DNA from: an uncultured Candidatus Neoarthromitus sp.
GTDB taxonomy: Bacteria; Bacillota; Clostridia; Clostridiales; Clostridiaceae
Assembly (NCBI GenBank): GCA_937890765.1
Contig: CALADQ010000026.1
Location: forward strand, 170,279-234,278
Length of the DNA stretch: 64,000 nucleotides
Direction: 5' to 3'
A program made the position numbers and the translations under genes. Position 1 is the first letter of the stretch, and each line of letters opens with the position of its first letter. Below, one piece after another: positions 62,145 to 64,000 of this stretch. The notes beneath the pieces are model-generated. The model was not told the DNA's origin and did no database searches. It saw only the letters and a program-made list of their open reading frames with translations.

Positions 62145-63893
62145 TTATTTTTTTAAAAGTATTTCGTCATAGTAAAATGTCTTGAATATATTAACCGAAT
62201 TTATGCCGAGAATTCGCCCATTATAAACATCAAATTGCTTATTTTTAAACAACGGAATGACTGGCAAATCGTCCTTAATTATGGCATAAGCCTCATTATA
62301 AAAAGCCTCTGCTTTAGTCAAATCAAATTCGAACAAAATATTATTTAAAACCTTGTCAAGATTTTCATTAGAATAAAAATAATAATTGTTTTTTCCATTA
62401 GTCATGAAATTTGTAATCCAATTAGCATTGCTTTCAAAATTTATTAACACCAAATCGTATAAACGCGAAAGGTTTTTCATTTCATGTGAATTAAGCTCAG
62501 AAATTTTTTCATCAGTTTCTTCTGGAATTACGGATATTCCAACCTTCTCTAAATTTTGTTTTATAATTGGAAAAACCTTTGACGTAATAAAATCATGCTT
62601 CTGAATCAAAAATTTAAATTCTAATTTTTTACCTTGCTTTTCCCTAATTCCATTTATCCCCTTCTTCCATCCGCTATTTTCAAGAATGGAATTTGCTTTC
62701 GCCAAATTAAAAGAATCGCTAACCTCATCCTTATCATAAAAAAGATTGTAAAAATTTTTATCAATAGGGGCATCCAAAATATTCAAGTGTCCATTAAATA
62801 TTTTTTTTACAATTTGTTCTCTATCTATACAAAAATTAATTGCTTTCCTCACATTTACATCTTTTAAATTTACATTTTCATGATTGATTCCTATGAAAGC
62901 ATAATCATAATTTGGAAATATATATCCACTTAAAAACTCAGTATCCGAAACTTTCAAAATATTTTGGTCATTTAAAACGACATCCCTCGCGATATCAATA
63001 TTATTAGTAACCAATTCATTGATGATATTTTGCTCGTTTACTGACTTAAAAGTTAAAGTATTTATTGCACTTTTCCCTTTAAAATAAAATGGATTTGCTT
63101 CAAAAATAAAATATTTATCCTGCTCATAACCTAAAAATTTAAAAACTCCATTACCAAAAGGTTTAACATCCATACTTTGAATTTTTGAAATTCCCTCTTT
63201 AAAAAAATGTTCTCCATAATACGAAAACGACAATGGATAAATATTTAAAAGCTCCATCGTGTAAATGTTCGGATTATCGACAACAACCTTAAAACTAAGA
63301 TTATCTAAAATCTCCAAACCTTCAATATAATCTTTTTCACCATCTCTATAACTTTCCCAACCTTTAACGCCCAACAATTCTCTATCGAACGAACCATTAT
63401 AGCTCTTATCCATTATAAATTTATATGTAAATTCAATATCTTTCGTAGTAATTTTCGTCCCATCTTCCCAAAACAAATCATCTCTCAAAACAAACAAATA
63501 AGTTTTTCTATCTTCTGAAACCAAAGGCAATTGTTTCAACAAATTAAGATAAAATTCTCCATCATATCCAACTTTCATAAGAGATTCCCAAACTGATTCA
63601 ACAATATATTTATCATCTTTTGATTCTATAAAATAAGGATTCAAACCAAGCCTAGTTATGTGCCTAACCCCAAGATTTAAAATATTATGTTTAACGAGCG
63701 AATCATTTTTTGAAGTGTCTACATTAAGAGCACTTATATAAAAAGTATCTCTATCAAATTTTCCATTTCCCCGATAAATATTATCAATTTTGATTTCACT
63801 CTCGTTAAGTTTATCACTAGAACAAGCCACACAAGACACAGCCAAAAAAATTGAACTAGCAAATAATGAAAAACACCTCTTAAATTCCCTCAT
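62145..63893 (-). CDS. ABC transporter substrate-binding lipoprotein, family 5 (oligopeptide/peptide)
   Basis: 582 residues. A signal sequence (RCFSLFASSIFLAVSCVACSS) ends at a lipobox-like Cys near residue 21 or 24; both candidates are atypical. The body is SBP_bac_5: VESVWESLMKVGYDGE, TYLFVLRDDLFWEDGTKITTKDIEFTYKFIMD near 137-168 and RKAINFCIDREQIVKKIFNGHLNILDAPI near 355-383. It binds peptides outside the cell for an Opp/App permease, whose genes are not in the window. Co-transcribed with the M28 aminopeptidase, it suggests peptide scavenging. Confidence 0.88.
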   Translation of the reverse strand: MREFKRCFSLFASSIFLAVSCVACSSDKLNESEIKIDNIYRGNGKFDRDTFYISALNVDTSKNDSLVKHNILNLGVRHITRLGLNPYFIESKDDKYIVESVWESLMKVGYDGEFYLNLLKQLPLVSEDRKTYLFVLRDDLFWEDGTKITTKDIEFTYKFIMDKSYNGSFDRELLGVKGWESYRDGEKDYIEGLEILDNLSFKVVVDNPNIYTMELLNIYPLSFSYYGEHFFKEGISKIQSMDVKPFGNGVFKFLGYEQDKYFIFEANPFYFKGKSAINTLTFKSVNEQNIINELVTNNIDIARDVVLNDQNILKVSDTEFLSGYIFPNYDYAFIGINHENVNLKDVNVRKAINFCIDREQIVKKIFNGHLNILDAPIDKNFYNLFYDKDEVSDSFNLAKANSILENSGWKKGINGIREKQGKKLEFKFLIQKHDFITSKVFPIIKQNLEKVGISVIPEETDEKISELNSHEMKNLSRLYDLVLINFESNANWITNFMTNGKNNYYFYSNENLDKVLNNILFEFDLTKAEAFYNEAYAIIKDDLPVIPLFKNKQFDVYNGRILGINSVNIFKTFYYDEILLKK

Positions 63894-63961
63894 AAAATAA
63901 ATTCCTCCATAATTTACAATAATTATATTATTTACTGAAAAATTAAATTTTATTTCAAAAT

Positions 63962-63992
63962 AAAAAGGAGAAAGTAAAACTTTCTCCTTTTT
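63962..63992. terminator. terminator at the window edge
   Basis: AAAAAGGAGAAAGT / ACTTTCTCCTTTTT, a 14-bp perfect stem with a 3-nt loop; it probably ends a gene beyond 64000 on the minus strand. Confidence 0.8.
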
Positions 63993-64000
63993 ATAATTTA

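Overview
The window is AT-rich DNA from a low-GC, endospore-forming, flagellate member of the Clostridia. Sporulation genes (spoIIAA-spoIIAB-sigF, gpr, spoIIP, spoVAC/D/E), a Clostridium-type flagellar cluster (flagellin-like, flgB, flgC, fliG-H-I-J-K, flgD, flbD), the HrcA/CIRCE chaperone operon and several phosphotransferase systems (PTS) support this. The preference for host- and diet-derived substrates (amino sugars, GlcNAc-asparagine, Amadori compounds, bile-salt-hydrolase-family acyl amides, peptides) suggests a gut commensal with limited biosynthesis. A segmented filamentous bacterium (Candidatus Arthromitus/Savagella) or a close relative is my best guess. That is inference; no 16S gene is present to test it.

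Layout. 1-8.5 kb: translation and housekeeping genes on the minus strand (prmA, rsmE, mtaB, a HIT protein, and a secreted DUF4214 protein cut by the window edge), with a small HIRAN protein, a dynamin-like GTPase and rarA. 8.5-16.2 kb: hrcA-grpE-dnaK-dnaJ under a sigma-A promoter with CIRCE, preceded by lepA and hemW. 16.2-25.1 kb: sporulation and competence genes (spoIIP, gpr, rpsT, holA, a comEC without its nuclease domain, spoVAC-D-E) and a coiled-coil orphan. 25.1-33.3 kb: flagellar cluster on the minus strand, missing fliE and fliF at their usual place. 33.4-58.6 kb: a sugar and amino-acid acquisition block, almost all on the minus strand, bracketed by two plus-strand paralogues of a TcyP-type cystine/dicarboxylate symporter. 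It holds (a) an aga operon for N-acetylgalactosamine/galactosamine, (b) a cellobiose-type PTS with a GH1 6-phospho-beta-glucosidase, (c) a six-gene operon combining a MupG-type hydrolase, a PTS IIB-IIC pair, a GrdB-like fragment, glycosylasparaginase and an M20 peptidase, (d) a gfr-type operon for glucoselysine/fructoselysine, then cutC, a DUF454 gene under a near-perfect Fur box, and a choloylglycine-hydrolase-family enzyme. 58.6-64 kb: spoIIA operon, an orphan, and an M28 aminopeptidase with an oligopeptide-binding lipoprotein.

How it works together. The PTS operons import and phosphorylate sugars, and the co-transcribed hydrolases, deglycases and aldolase release intermediates for glycolysis plus amino acids (Asp, Lys). 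Only one EIIA protein is encoded in the whole block, so the systems must share it or borrow others. Promoters are mostly sigma-A, often with extended -10 elements, and several carry inverted-repeat operators. I saw no tRNA, rRNA, CRISPR array, insertion sequence or phage gene. No stretch longer than 300 bases lacks a gene.
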